From the NCBI RefSeq assembly GCF_002210165.1, contig NZ_AQQP01000018.1, forward strand, positions 1 through 64,000: a stretch of 64,000 nt of DNA. The letters are read 5' to 3'. A program made the position numbers and the translations under genes. The notes under the pieces were generated by a model. The model was not told the DNA's origin and made no database searches. It was given only the letters and a program-made list of their open reading frames with translations. The stretch's first letter is position 1; each line of letters opens with the position of its first letter. The stretch is from Phaeobacter sp. 22II1-1F12B. GTDB lineage: Bacteria; Pseudomonadota; Alphaproteobacteria; Rhodobacterales; Rhodobacteraceae. Below are positions 1 through 7,424 of this stretch, piece by piece.

Positions 1-399
1 TGCTTTCCAGCAAGATAGGGGAATTGTCGCAAGCCAGTTTAGAATGTGCCCAAATGATGGCTCAAAAACGTATAAGCAAGCATATGTTAAGTTGGCTCTT
101 GGCCAAGAGTGCGCATGACTCGGGCGCACCTGGGACGAATACTTCTCGGGCGAAAGCGGCGCGCCTAAGACCCGCAGCAAGAGTTAAGTCCGCTATCCGC
201 GTCGGACCCGGGGTCATGCCAGCCAAGTTCGCAGAACGTCAGAAGGCCGCAAGCATGTGGACTAGGCCTTTTTCGATGTTCTTCCACGGCTTCTTGCCCA
301 CGGTATGTAAGAACCAACATCTGGTACCGCAGATATTTTTCGTAAAGAACTGCATGAAGCGACAACAGATTTTGTGACCCACAGGCCTGGATCAAGGAC
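1..399. other. No recognisable gene; probable decayed DNA
   Basis: Open frames exist on both strands (about 117 codons on + from 24, about 76 on - from 395), but neither shows a recognisable domain, a convincing ribosome binding site or a membrane or signal segment. The stretch sits directly before a transposase remnant, so it is probably old mobile or flanking debris. Confidence 0.3.
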
Positions 400-840
400 T
401 TATGGAACTCCCAGTCATATCGGAATCAGGATCGGAGCGACCACGCCCTGCGCCAATGGCTGCGGGAACTGGCGAATAAACGTCGCCGGTTCGGATATCG
501 TAGTTAGGGCATCCTTTTGGCCAGAGAGGGTTTTGAAGTGAACCATTAGAAGCTTTTCCGTCTCTATCGCGAGGAAGGGCTGGCCGTGCGCCGCAGGTGA
601 TCACGCAAACGCGCACTGGGTACGCGCAGGCCCATCCTAGTGCCGGATCGCGCCAATCAGCGTTGGTCGTTGGACTTCGTGTCCGATGCCTTTGCTAATG
701 GCCAAAGGTTCCGTGTGTTGTGCATCGTGGATGACTGCACGCGCGAAGCCTTGGCGGCCACTGTGGTGGATCGCTCACTGTCAGGTGAGCGGATGATCCG
801 CGAACTGGATGACCTGATCGGGAGGCTGGGTCAGTTGACT
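400..840 (+). pseudogene. IS3-family transposase OrfB remnant
   Basis: One frame reads as the middle of an IS3-family OrfB: the HTH_21-like part (LRELANKRRRFGYR, then GILLAREGFEV and LFRLYREEGLAVRRR) followed by the start of the integrase core (NQRWSLDFVSDAF, then CIVDDCTREALA). Three in-frame stops interrupt it, at 505, 547 and 598, and similarity ends after RELDDLIGRLG near 835, before the second catalytic Asp and the Glu. No OrfA and no terminal repeats are visible. It is a dead fragment that marks an old insertion at the left edge of the window. Confidence 0.85.
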
Positions 841-907
841 TTCTGACCCACGATCAGATCAAAGCGATGACAACGGCCGACCGTATCGTCAACCTCGGCA
901 CTCGTCA

Positions 908-922
908 GGGGTATGTTACCCC
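908..922 (-). terminator. Small hairpin after the GST gene
   Basis: GGGGTA and TACCCC form a 6-bp perfect stem with a 3-base loop 14 bases beyond the GST stop codon. There is no T-run, so it is at best a weak terminator or 3'-end stabiliser. Confidence 0.25.
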
Positions 923-935
923 CTGGATCACGACG

Positions 936-1568
936 TCAGCGGAAAAGCGCCCTTAGGGGTGCCACAGCCTCTTGCCAGCTGTCACGCGCTTCTAGCCGGT
1001 CGATCCAACTCGCAACTCCTGGGTACTGGTCCAGTAAAATCCCCGCTTGATCGCGATACATGAAGGTGGTCGCAAGATAGAAGTCGGCAAGGCTGAGTGC
1101 GCCTGCGATCCAGTCCTTGCCGTCGAGTCCGGTTTCCAGAACGGCAAGGAACTGATCTGTGGCTTTTCGTTCCGCTTCGACCACAGTCGGATCGGGATCG
1201 CCCATGCCGAATTTCTCTTTGAGAAACAGCTCAAAGGACAATTTCTGCATCGCCGGGCCAAGGTGGATCGCTTGCCACCAGGTCCATTGATCGACGAGGG
1301 ACCGCGCCTTGCGGCCCTCAGGATAGAGGCCCGCCTCGGGCCGAAGCCCCGCCAGATAGGCACAAATTGCCCGGGATTCCCAAAGCACGAAATTCCCGTC
1401 CTCCAAAACGGGCACCTTTGCATTGGGATTGCGAGCGAGAAATTCCGCCGCGCGGTTGTCCCCGGCCCGGATGTCGACCTGGACGATTTCGAGGTCCACG
1501 CCCAGTTCGTGTGCCACCGCCCGCACACGCAGCGCATTGGGCGAGAAATTCGCGTTGTAGAGTTTCAT
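936..1568 (-). CDS. Glutathione S-transferase family protein
   Basis: This 210-residue protein has the normal length of a cytosolic GST, which conjugates glutathione to electrophiles or uses it as cofactor. The N-terminal thioredoxin fold carries SPNALRVRA near residue 9, in the place of the catalytic Ser, and NAKVPVLEDGNFVLWESRAI at about 49-68, with the cis-Pro and the Glu-Ser pair that binds the glutathione gamma-glutamyl group. A helical C-terminal half follows. It is the last gene of a leftward cluster behind the NmrA-like gene (20-bp gap). A dioxygenase and a DoxX protein in the same operon suggest detoxification or aromatic breakdown, but the substrate cannot be told. Confidence 0.9.
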   Translation of the reverse strand: MKLYNANFSPNALRVRAVAHELGVDLEIVQVDIRAGDNRAAEFLARNPNAKVPVLEDGNFVLWESRAICAYLAGLRPEAGLYPEGRKARSLVDQWTWWQAIHLGPAMQKLSFELFLKEKFGMGDPDPTVVEAERKATDQFLAVLETGLDGKDWIAGALSLADFYLATTFMYRDQAGILLDQYPGVASWIDRLEARDSWQEAVAPLRALFR

Positions 1569-1588
1569 GATTTTGTCCGCCTCTATAG

Positions 1589-2485
1589 TTACTGCGGCGC
1601 CCGAAGAAGCACCGCCCGGTTTTCGGTCAGGAAATCGGTAACCGACTGTCCGGACTTGCCGGTGAGCGTCTTGAGATCGTCGCTGGCCACATCAAGGTAG
1701 CCTTCGGCGATTGCCTGGTCGAAAGAGACGAAAACACGCGCCATGAACTCGGGCAGGCCATTTGCGATCATCGCCTGCACCATGTCTTCGGCCGGCATCG
1801 GAACGTAGGGGATGTCCTTGCCGGCGATGTCCGACAAAAGCGCCGCGATATCGGCCTGGCCGGTGGATTCGGGCCCGGTGATGTCCAGGACCTCGCGGTC
1901 GGTCGCATTCATCAGCGCGGCAGCGGCGGCGCGGGCGCAGTCGGCGCGCGTGACGTAACTCGCCCGTCCGTCCCCTGCCGCGGCAAAGAGCTGCCCCATG
2001 TCGATCGCCTGCGGTCCGCTCATAAGCAACAGATCCGTGTAAAGGTTGTTGCGAAGGATCGTGTAGCTGGCGCCGCTTTGCTCGATCAGCTTCTCGGTGT
2101 TCTGATGATCCTTGCTGAAAGTGATGGGGCTTTCGGGTACCGGGCTGGCAAGCGAGGTATAGACGATGTGGTCGATACCCGCCTCGCGTGCGGCGGTGAT
2201 CGCATTGGAATGAGCCGCGAGCCGTTTGCCCGGCTCCAGATCGTCGGTGGAGATGATCAGGATCCGCTTGCCGCCCGCGATGGCCGGACCCAGTGTTTCG
2301 GGCGCGTTGAAATCGCCTTGGCGAACATCCACCCCCTTGTCCCTGAACTCGGCGAGTTTGTCGGCGTTGCGCGTGACCGCGATGATCGGACCGGCGCCCG
2401 CCTCGATCAGTTGATCGATTACCTGGCGTCCAAGCTGGCCGGAGGCGCCTGTGACGATAAATGGTCCGTTCTGAAAGCTTGCCAT
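1589..2485 (-). CDS. NmrA-like NAD(P)H-binding oxidoreductase
   Basis: This 298-residue atypical SDR starts with a Rossmann fold, and GASGQLGRQVIDQL at about 13-26 is the glycine-rich dinucleotide loop. Its layout (a single Rossmann domain, YTSLASP near residue 110, no classical YxxxK pair) fits the NmrA/quinone-oxidoreductase-2 group, which either reduces quinones with NADPH or senses redox state. It lies in the same leftward operon as the GST, the luciferase-domain protein and the ring-cleavage dioxygenase. A role in quinone or aldehyde handling is inferred only from this company. Confidence 0.85.
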   Translation of the reverse strand: MASFQNGPFIVTGASGQLGRQVIDQLIEAGAGPIIAVTRNADKLAEFRDKGVDVRQGDFNAPETLGPAIAGGKRILIISTDDLEPGKRLAAHSNAITAAREAGIDHIVYTSLASPVPESPITFSKDHQNTEKLIEQSGASYTILRNNLYTDLLLMSGPQAIDMGQLFAAAGDGRASYVTRADCARAAAAALMNATDREVLDITGPESTGQADIAALLSDIAGKDIPYVPMPAEDMVQAMIANGLPEFMARVFVSFDQAIAEGYLDVASDDLKTLTGKSGQSVTDFLTENRAVLLRAPQ

Positions 2486-2513
2486 GGGCGTATTCCTGTT
2501 CTTTGAGAGAGAG

Positions 2514-3011
2514 TCAGCCGTGGATGTGAACCTGCGCGGGGTTGGCCAGCTTGCCGCGGGCGAAGTCCCAGCTCGTTGTCAGGATTTTGATCATGACGTC
2601 GACCTCTGACCCATCGCGCGGCGCAAAGGCCATGACGGCATTTGCCGGGATGTGTCCGGCCGACGCCATCGGGTGCGGTTCGCCCCATCCCTTGGCGATG
2701 AGTTCATCGACCGCCGCCAGCGGCAGCATCATGTGCGACGAACCGTCATAGGAGGGATGCACATGGGCAAATTCGCGTCCGATCATGAAGGCTTCACGCG
2801 GGCCGCAGGCATGCGCCACCGGCAAGACCAGTGCTTCGGCGCCGGGCACCGAGATGCCCGACCGGCAGCGCTCGACGAAGGGCAGGGCGAAGGCCTTCTC
2901 CTTGAAAAATGCGTGGATCTCTGCCGAGGAGTTCTGCGACACCTGCTCATGCGGGGCGCAATCGGTGGTGTCGGGGCGCGGGCCCTGCCGCGGGGGAAGT
3001 TCGAAGCTCAT
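2514..3011 (-). CDS. Luciferase-domain (DUF5519-type) protein
   Basis: The protein has 165 residues when started at the ATG at 3011; the open frame runs further upstream, but that extension lies inside the dioxygenase gene and looks like chance coding. The part with HVHPSYDGSSHMMLP, then KGWGEPHP and FAPRDGSEVDVM, matches the small domain often labelled luciferase family or DUF5519, whose biochemical role is not settled. Only 8 bp separate it from the dioxygenase gene upstream, so the two are co-transcribed and probably translated together. No signal peptide or membrane segment is visible. Confidence 0.65.
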   Translation of the reverse strand: MSFELPPRQGPRPDTTDCAPHEQVSQNSSAEIHAFFKEKAFALPFVERCRSGISVPGAEALVLPVAHACGPREAFMIGREFAHVHPSYDGSSHMMLPLAAVDELIAKGWGEPHPMASAGHIPANAVMAFAPRDGSEVDVMIKILTTSWDFARGKLANPAQVHIHG

Positions 3012-3019
3012 GGTTGGTC

Positions 3020-3835
3020 CTATCCAAATCTGAACGCGCTTTCGACCGCGCCCAACACGTGATCCTCGAGGGTCTTCTCCCCCCGATCCGCAAGCGCAGC
3101 CCCGGCCACGACGTGCAACGGGATCAGATGTTCCTCGCGCGGATTGGCATCGCGTGCGCCGGGCGCCTGATCCCACTCGGCCAGCATGGCATGGCGCACT
3201 GCGGGGTCTTCATGGGTCACCGCACTCGTGAGCCATCGGTCAAAGTCTCCGCCGTTCACCGGGCCGTCCGGTCCGCCCCTCATCGCCCGCATCATCTTGC
3301 CCATGTTATGATAGGTATTGCCGGATCCGATGATCAGCACCCCTTCGTCGCGCAAGGGCGCCAACGCGCGACCGACGGCAAGATGCGCCTCGGGGTCGAG
3401 ATCGTCGCGCAGGCTCAATTGGACGGTGGGGATGTCGGCCTCAGGAAAAGCCACCTTTAGTGGAACGAATACCCCGTGATCGAAGCCACGCGCAGCATCG
3501 GCCCCGGTTTGGAATCCCGCGTCTTCTAAAAGTGCGCGTACGCGGGTCGCCAGCGCGGGCTCGCCCGGCGCGGGCCAGGTTAGCTGATAGGTATGCTGCG
3601 GAAATCCCTGATAGTCGAACAGCAGAGGCGGGGCGGGGTTGGTCTGCAAGGTAAAGACCCGCTCTTCCCAATGGCCCGAGATCACGAGGAGCGCCTTGGG
3701 CCTTGCCGGCAGGCTCGCAGGCAAGTCCTCAAGGAATTTGCGGTGCCGATCCCAGGCGTCAGGCGGGTTCCAGTCCATGAAGAAACAGGGGCCACCCCCA
3801 TGGGGAACAAACAATGTCGGCTGCTTTTCAGTCAT
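3020..3835 (-). CDS. Class III extradiol ring-cleavage dioxygenase (DODA/LigB type)
   Basis: This 271-residue protein belongs to the DODA/YgiD branch of the LigB superfamily, which opens catechol-type rings or related dihydroxy compounds with Fe(II) or Zn. The family's metal and active-site histidines are present: VPHGGGP near residue 11, SGHWEE near 54, DHGVFVPL near 120 and NTYHNMG near 175. Length is normal. The start at 3835 is the first ATG, directly before TEKQPTLFVPHGGG. It lies mid-operon between DoxX and the luciferase-domain gene, under the likely control of the divergent HxlR regulator. The substrate is unknown. Confidence 0.9.
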   Translation of the reverse strand: MTEKQPTLFVPHGGGPCFFMDWNPPDAWDRHRKFLEDLPASLPARPKALLVISGHWEERVFTLQTNPAPPLLFDYQGFPQHTYQLTWPAPGEPALATRVRALLEDAGFQTGADAARGFDHGVFVPLKVAFPEADIPTVQLSLRDDLDPEAHLAVGRALAPLRDEGVLIIGSGNTYHNMGKMMRAMRGGPDGPVNGGDFDRWLTSAVTHEDPAVRHAMLAEWDQAPGARDANPREEHLIPLHVVAGAALADRGEKTLEDHVLGAVESAFRFG

Positions 3836-3898
3836 GTTGTCGTCCTTTTAAACCCAAGTCCGAGGCTATGGGCACCCCCGTGGCAACTCCGCAGCAGA

Positions 3899-4306
3899 TC
3901 AGATTGGCGCTGCCGGAACTGCCGGTGCATAGGCCGACTTGACCGCACGCACGCGATTGGCGGTCAGCCACGAGACGATCAGGAGTACCCAGGTCGCCAG
4001 AGCCGGCGACCAACCCGGATCGCCTGCGCCCACATGGGCCCCGAAGGCGAGCACCAGATGCCAGAACATTGCCGCATAGGCCCAATCTGCCAGCACTGCC
4101 GAAGGGCGCCAGAGGATCACAACGGCACCGACGATCTTCAAAATTGCGAGTGGCCAGATGATGTATGTGGGATAGCCCAACACCTCGCGATACATGCCCG
4201 CGACCATGTCGTGGGATGAGATGTAGAAGGCCGCCGCACCCAGATAGACCAATGCCACAAGGCCGGTCGCGATCCAGTAGACATATTTTGCCACGTTGTC
4301 ACTCAC
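3899..4306 (-). CDS. DoxX-family membrane protein
   Basis: This is a membrane protein of about 135 residues. The chosen start is GTG at 4306, because GGGAG lies 7 bases upstream of it; an in-frame ATG further up at 4396 would reach into the regulatory region. Four hydrophobic segments (beginning at YWIATGLVALVYLG, then the IIWPLAILKIVGAVVIL, HLVLAFGAHV and ATWVLLIVSWLTA parts) match the DoxX/DoxD-like fold, a family tied loosely to redox and stress functions. It is the first gene of the leftward operon and faces the HxlR regulator across about 130 bp. Confidence 0.8.
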   Translation of the reverse strand: MSDNVAKYVYWIATGLVALVYLGAAAFYISSHDMVAGMYREVLGYPTYIIWPLAILKIVGAVVILWRPSAVLADWAYAAMFWHLVLAFGAHVGAGDPGWSPALATWVLLIVSWLTANRVRAVKSAYAPAVPAAPI

Positions 4307-4399
4307 TGCCGCTCTCCCGGTTTTCGGCGGGTTGTTAGGCTGCCGTTTTCCATATAGTATCATTAGGTGCCTTGCTTCATCAGTTAAAGTAGGCACTTA

Positions 4400-4414
4400 A
4401 AAGTAACTTACTTT
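4400..4414. promoter_or_regulatory. 15-bp palindrome, probable HxlR operator
   Basis: AAAGTAACTTACTTT is a perfect inverted repeat (arms AAAGTAA and TTACTTT around a central C). It lies between the divergent DoxX and HxlR genes, 24 bp before the HxlR start. The position suits an autoregulated operator that also controls the DoxX-dioxygenase-GST operon. Confidence 0.6.
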
Positions 4415-4438
4415 CGTGGGCTGCGAGGGCTATCCACA

Positions 4439-4792
4439 ATGAAAAGCGTCCAACCAGCTTCCTGCCCGATGGAGGCGCTGCTGCGTGTCATCACGGGACC
4501 TTGGACGATTTATATCCTTTGGGTTCTGTCCGAACAGGGTCCACAGCGTTTCGGCGCGACCAAACGGCTGGTGCCTGGAATTTCCACCCGGGTCCTGACT
4601 GAGAGGCTGAGAATGCTGGAACATGCCGGCGTGGTCTGGCGCGAGCAGGCCATGACCATCCCGCCCGCTGTCACATACGGGCTGACTGAACGCGGCGCGG
4701 AGCTGCGCGGTGTGCTGGACACCCTTGGATCCATTGCACGCCGCTGGGAGGCGGAGGGTGCTTTCGACGGGACGGCACGCTCGGCGGAATGA
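4439..4792 (+). CDS. HxlR-family transcriptional regulator
   Basis: This 117-residue winged-helix protein matches the HxlR family along its full length: CPMEALLRVITGPWTIYILW at the start (including the family's usual Cys), the recognition region RFGATKRLVPGISTRVLTERLRML, and the wing around VTYGLTERGAEL. HxlR proteins often answer to aldehydes, quinones or oxidants and control a divergent operon. That arrangement is present here with the leftward DoxX-dioxygenase-reductase-GST cluster and the palindrome at 4400-4414. The regulated set is inferred from position only. Confidence 0.9.
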   Translation: MKSVQPASCPMEALLRVITGPWTIYILWVLSEQGPQRFGATKRLVPGISTRVLTERLRMLEHAGVVWREQAMTIPPAVTYGLTERGAELRGVLDTLGSIARRWEAEGAFDGTARSAE

Positions 4793-4961
4793 TGACGTCC
4801 GTCCTGTTCGCGGAATAATCCCGCGCCAGAAAGCACCGCGAACGGAGCACGGCCCGAAGCTCATGACGAATTGAAAGCCGCGTTGGGTATGCCTGACAGG
4901 CGGCACTCACTCCGAACGATCCGCCCAGGTTTGCGGCTTGCCGCCACATAAAAATCAATTT

Positions 4962-4985
4962 ACTGTACCGACTAGACGGTACAGT
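4962..4985. promoter_or_regulatory. 24-bp inverted repeat, TetR-type operator
   Basis: The arms ACTGTACCG and CGGTACAGT are exact reverse complements around the spacer ACTAGA. The site lies 44 bp before the chosen start of the first TetR gene and heads the regulator-efflux cluster, as expected for an autoregulatory operator. Confidence 0.8.
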
Positions 4986-5029
4986 CAAGTTTGAAATCCC
5001 GCAATGCTGCACAGGACAGGAAGAGCGAG

Positions 5030-5632
5030 ATGCGCGAGAGAAAAATGGCCGAGGTTTTGTTCGGCGCGCGGGAGGTCTTCTTCCGGTGCGGTTATGAAGG
5101 CGCCACCGTCGATGCCATTGCCGCCGAAGGGAAAGTGTCGAAGGCAACAATGTATTCGTATTTCCCGACCAAGGAGCAGCTGTTTCTGAGCGTCGTGGAA
5201 TCCGAATGCGGTCGGCTTGCGGAAGAGATCCTCCGACCCTTGTCCGCAGGTCCCGAGCCGCGCGCCCAGTTGGAAAAACTTGCCCTGCGCATGATCGATC
5301 TCGTTCTGGACGAAACCTACATCCGCCTTCTGCGGACGTGTATCGGTGCCACCGAGATGCTTCCCGAGGTCGGGGAGGTGTATTTTCGTGCCGGACCGAA
5401 ACGGGCACGCGAACTCATCAGTAAAGTTCTGGAACGCCTTTCCCGGGAAGGCGCGCTTGAGATCGACAACCCCCCGCGTGTTGCGGATCACTTCATACAT
5501 CTTTGCGTTTCTGGACTGTTGATGCCACGCCTGCTGGCCGTGCAAAGAACAGTCGAGCGGGACAAGCATGCGGCCGATGCAGTCACTGCATTCCTGCGAC
5601 TCTACGGGAGCGGACAAAGAGTAGAGCTCTGA
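5030..5632 (+). CDS. TetR/AcrR-family regulator
   Basis: The protein has 200 residues from ATG 5030, which is preceded by AGGAAG at a good distance. An in-frame TTG at 4991 is rejected because it would sit only 5 bp behind the operator and has no ribosome binding site. The N-terminal helix-turn-helix is clear: FRCGYEGATVDAIA, then GKVSKATMYSYFPTKEQLF. The C-terminal ligand domain resembles AcrR-type efflux repressors. The upstream palindrome at 4962-4985 and the downstream RND genes suggest that it represses this cluster and is released by a pump substrate. Confidence 0.9.
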   Translation: MRERKMAEVLFGAREVFFRCGYEGATVDAIAAEGKVSKATMYSYFPTKEQLFLSVVESECGRLAEEILRPLSAGPEPRAQLEKLALRMIDLVLDETYIRLLRTCIGATEMLPEVGEVYFRAGPKRARELISKVLERLSREGALEIDNPPRVADHFIHLCVSGLLMPRLLAVQRTVERDKHAADAVTAFLRLYGSGQRVEL

Positions 5633-5704
5633 ACTGACCTTGCTTTCCGACAACGGGGCAGTGCTCCAAATCTCTCAATAAAATTGCCGAATGGACAGTG
5701 AATA

Positions 5705-6256
5705 ATGACCATACAATCCAAAATGCAGGCAAAGAATGCGTCACCAAGGATCCTCGGCGCTGCGCGGGCAATTGCGCACAGAGAGGGCGCGGGAAAGATT
5801 ACGATCGACGCCGTCGCGCGTGAGGCCGATCTCAGTAAAGGCGGGGTCTTATACAATTTTCCGACCAAGAGAGCGCTTCTTGCCGGGCTGCTTGATGAGA
5901 TGCTCGCAGAACATCACGAACGCCTGGCATCAGTCCCGGAAGATCGCAGATCCCGCACCCTGCGTGGGCACCTGGAAGCAATCGTGCAAGCCAGAGCCGT
6001 CGATGACGACCTCTCGATGGCGATTCTCGCGGCTGCCGCGTCAGATCCGCGGCTGCTCGATCCGCTACGGGCTGAACTGACCGGCGACCTTGAGCGTATC
6101 CTGTCCGACACACAAGACACTCCGGGTGCTATGGTTGTCGTCCTAGCGATCCAGGGACTTCGGTTCCAGAAACTTCTGGGCCTTCCCGACGGTGGCGCGG
6201 ATCTCAGGGGACGCGTCATCGAGCAATTGAGGGCCATGATTAATGAACTCGAATAG
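5705..6256 (+). CDS. Second TetR/AcrR-family regulator
   Basis: The protein has 183 residues. A TetR helix-turn-helix is present at about residues 15-60 (ITIDAVAREADLSKGGVLYNFPTK), followed by a helical C-terminal domain of the type fused to regulators sited next to RND adaptors. Its 3' end overlaps the adaptor gene by 14 bp, so its translation is coupled to the pump. The spacing from the first TetR gene is 72 bp and shows no good second palindrome. Two regulators in line before one pump suggest either two inducer inputs or one local and one distant target. Confidence 0.88.
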   Translation: MTIQSKMQAKNASPRILGAARAIAHREGAGKITIDAVAREADLSKGGVLYNFPTKRALLAGLLDEMLAEHHERLASVPEDRRSRTLRGHLEAIVQARAVDDDLSMAILAAAASDPRLLDPLRAELTGDLERILSDTQDTPGAMVVVLAIQGLRFQKLLGLPDGGADLRGRVIEQLRAMINELE

Positions 6257-7391
6257 AGAGACACGAAGTTTGAAGCGGATCGTTTTTGTTATTGCGGTAG
6301 CGGCCGTGTCGGCCGTTGCCGTCCCGTTTGTTTCGCCGTTCCTGACCGATGTGCTGGCCCAGACCGCGACGGACACCCTGGAGGCAGAAGTCGATACAAG
6401 GCCTGCAGCGAACGTGGAGCGACCAGTCACGGTCGAAGTGACCCGTGCGCTCAATCGCGTCGTAAGTCAGTCTCGCAGCGTTGCAGGCCGCGTCGAACCT
6501 GCTCGAACGGTGGACCTTGCGTTTCAGATACCCGGGCAGATCATTCGCCTTGAGGTTGAGCCCGGCGACACGATTCGCGAGGGCGAGGTGATCGCGGAGC
6601 TCGACCAAATCGATTTCGAACTCGCCGTCGACCGGGCTCAGGCGTCCTACGACCTGGCGAATTCCGAACTCGCGCGCGCCTCGGACCTCGCCGATCGTGG
6701 CGTGGCGTCCGACGCGCGCTTCGACACGGCCCGCGCGCAGTTCGTCCAGGCAGAAGTCGCGCTCCGCGAGGCAGAGCGGCGCCTGTCCCAAACGAAAATC
6801 GTCGCGCCATTCGACGCGATTGTGGCGCGCACCTTCGTTGAAGAATATGTCAACGTCACGTCGGCCGCGCCTGTCGCGCGTCTACAGGATGTCAGCGAGA
6901 TGCGGCTCGTGATCTCCCTGCCAGAGGAACTTGCGGCCATTGCGCGGTCGGCACCCGATGCCTTCGAGATCGTTGCAACTTTTCCGGCTGTTCCGGGTTA
7001 CACCGCGCCTCTGGTGCTTCGCTCGTTTGCGACCGATGCCGACCGGACGGCGCAGACCTACGACGTGGAATTTGCGATCACGGGTGATATCGACCCGCGT
7101 CTTCTGCCCGGGATGACTGCGGATGTGCGCATCTCCATTGCCGCAGAAGCAGATCGCCCGCAATCCGTGATCGTTCCGGTTTCGGCGGTGGATACGACGA
7201 GCCGAACCGAACCGTCCATCTGGATCTACGAAGAAACGTCCGGCCAGGTCGCGCGCAGGGCGGTCCGTTTGGGTCTTCCGATCAACAATGAGATTGTCGT
7301 TCTGGATGGCCTGAAGGGCAACGAATTGGTTGTTTCCGGCGGCTGGTGGCGGCTCAGGGACAATCAGACCGTGACAGTTTCGGGGCTCTGA
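6243..7391 (+). CDS. RND efflux periplasmic adaptor (HlyD/MFP family)
   Basis: The protein has 382 residues. An N-terminal hydrophobic anchor or uncleaved signal (IVFVIAVAAVSAVAVPFV) is followed by the usual adaptor order: lipoyl half (TVDLAFQIPGQIIRLEVEPG), coiled-coil hairpin at about 120-190, second lipoyl half (KIVAPFDAIVARTF), and a beta-barrel and membrane-proximal domain. No lipobox Cys is seen, so membrane attachment is through the N-terminal helix. It would bridge the RND pump to an outer-membrane channel; no TolC-like gene is present, so one must be supplied from elsewhere. The start overlaps the second TetR gene. A TTG at 6270 is a less likely alternative. Confidence 0.92.
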   Translation: MNSNRETRSLKRIVFVIAVAAVSAVAVPFVSPFLTDVLAQTATDTLEAEVDTRPAANVERPVTVEVTRALNRVVSQSRSVAGRVEPARTVDLAFQIPGQIIRLEVEPGDTIREGEVIAELDQIDFELAVDRAQASYDLANSELARASDLADRGVASDARFDTARAQFVQAEVALREAERRLSQTKIVAPFDAIVARTFVEEYVNVTSAAPVARLQDVSEMRLVISLPEELAAIARSAPDAFEIVATFPAVPGYTAPLVLRSFATDADRTAQTYDVEFAITGDIDPRLLPGMTADVRISIAAEADRPQSVIVPVSAVDTTSRTEPSIWIYEETSGQVARRAVRLGLPINNEIVVLDGLKGNELVVSGGWWRLRDNQTVTVSGL

Positions 7392-7424
7392 TCCCGTTCT
7401 TTTTGACAGGACAAGAATAGAACC

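Noticed and set aside
24-377. 117-codon open frame at the left edge, and a 76-codon frame antisense to it
   Set aside because: No domain, no ribosome binding site and it lies next to a decayed transposase; no basis for calling a gene.
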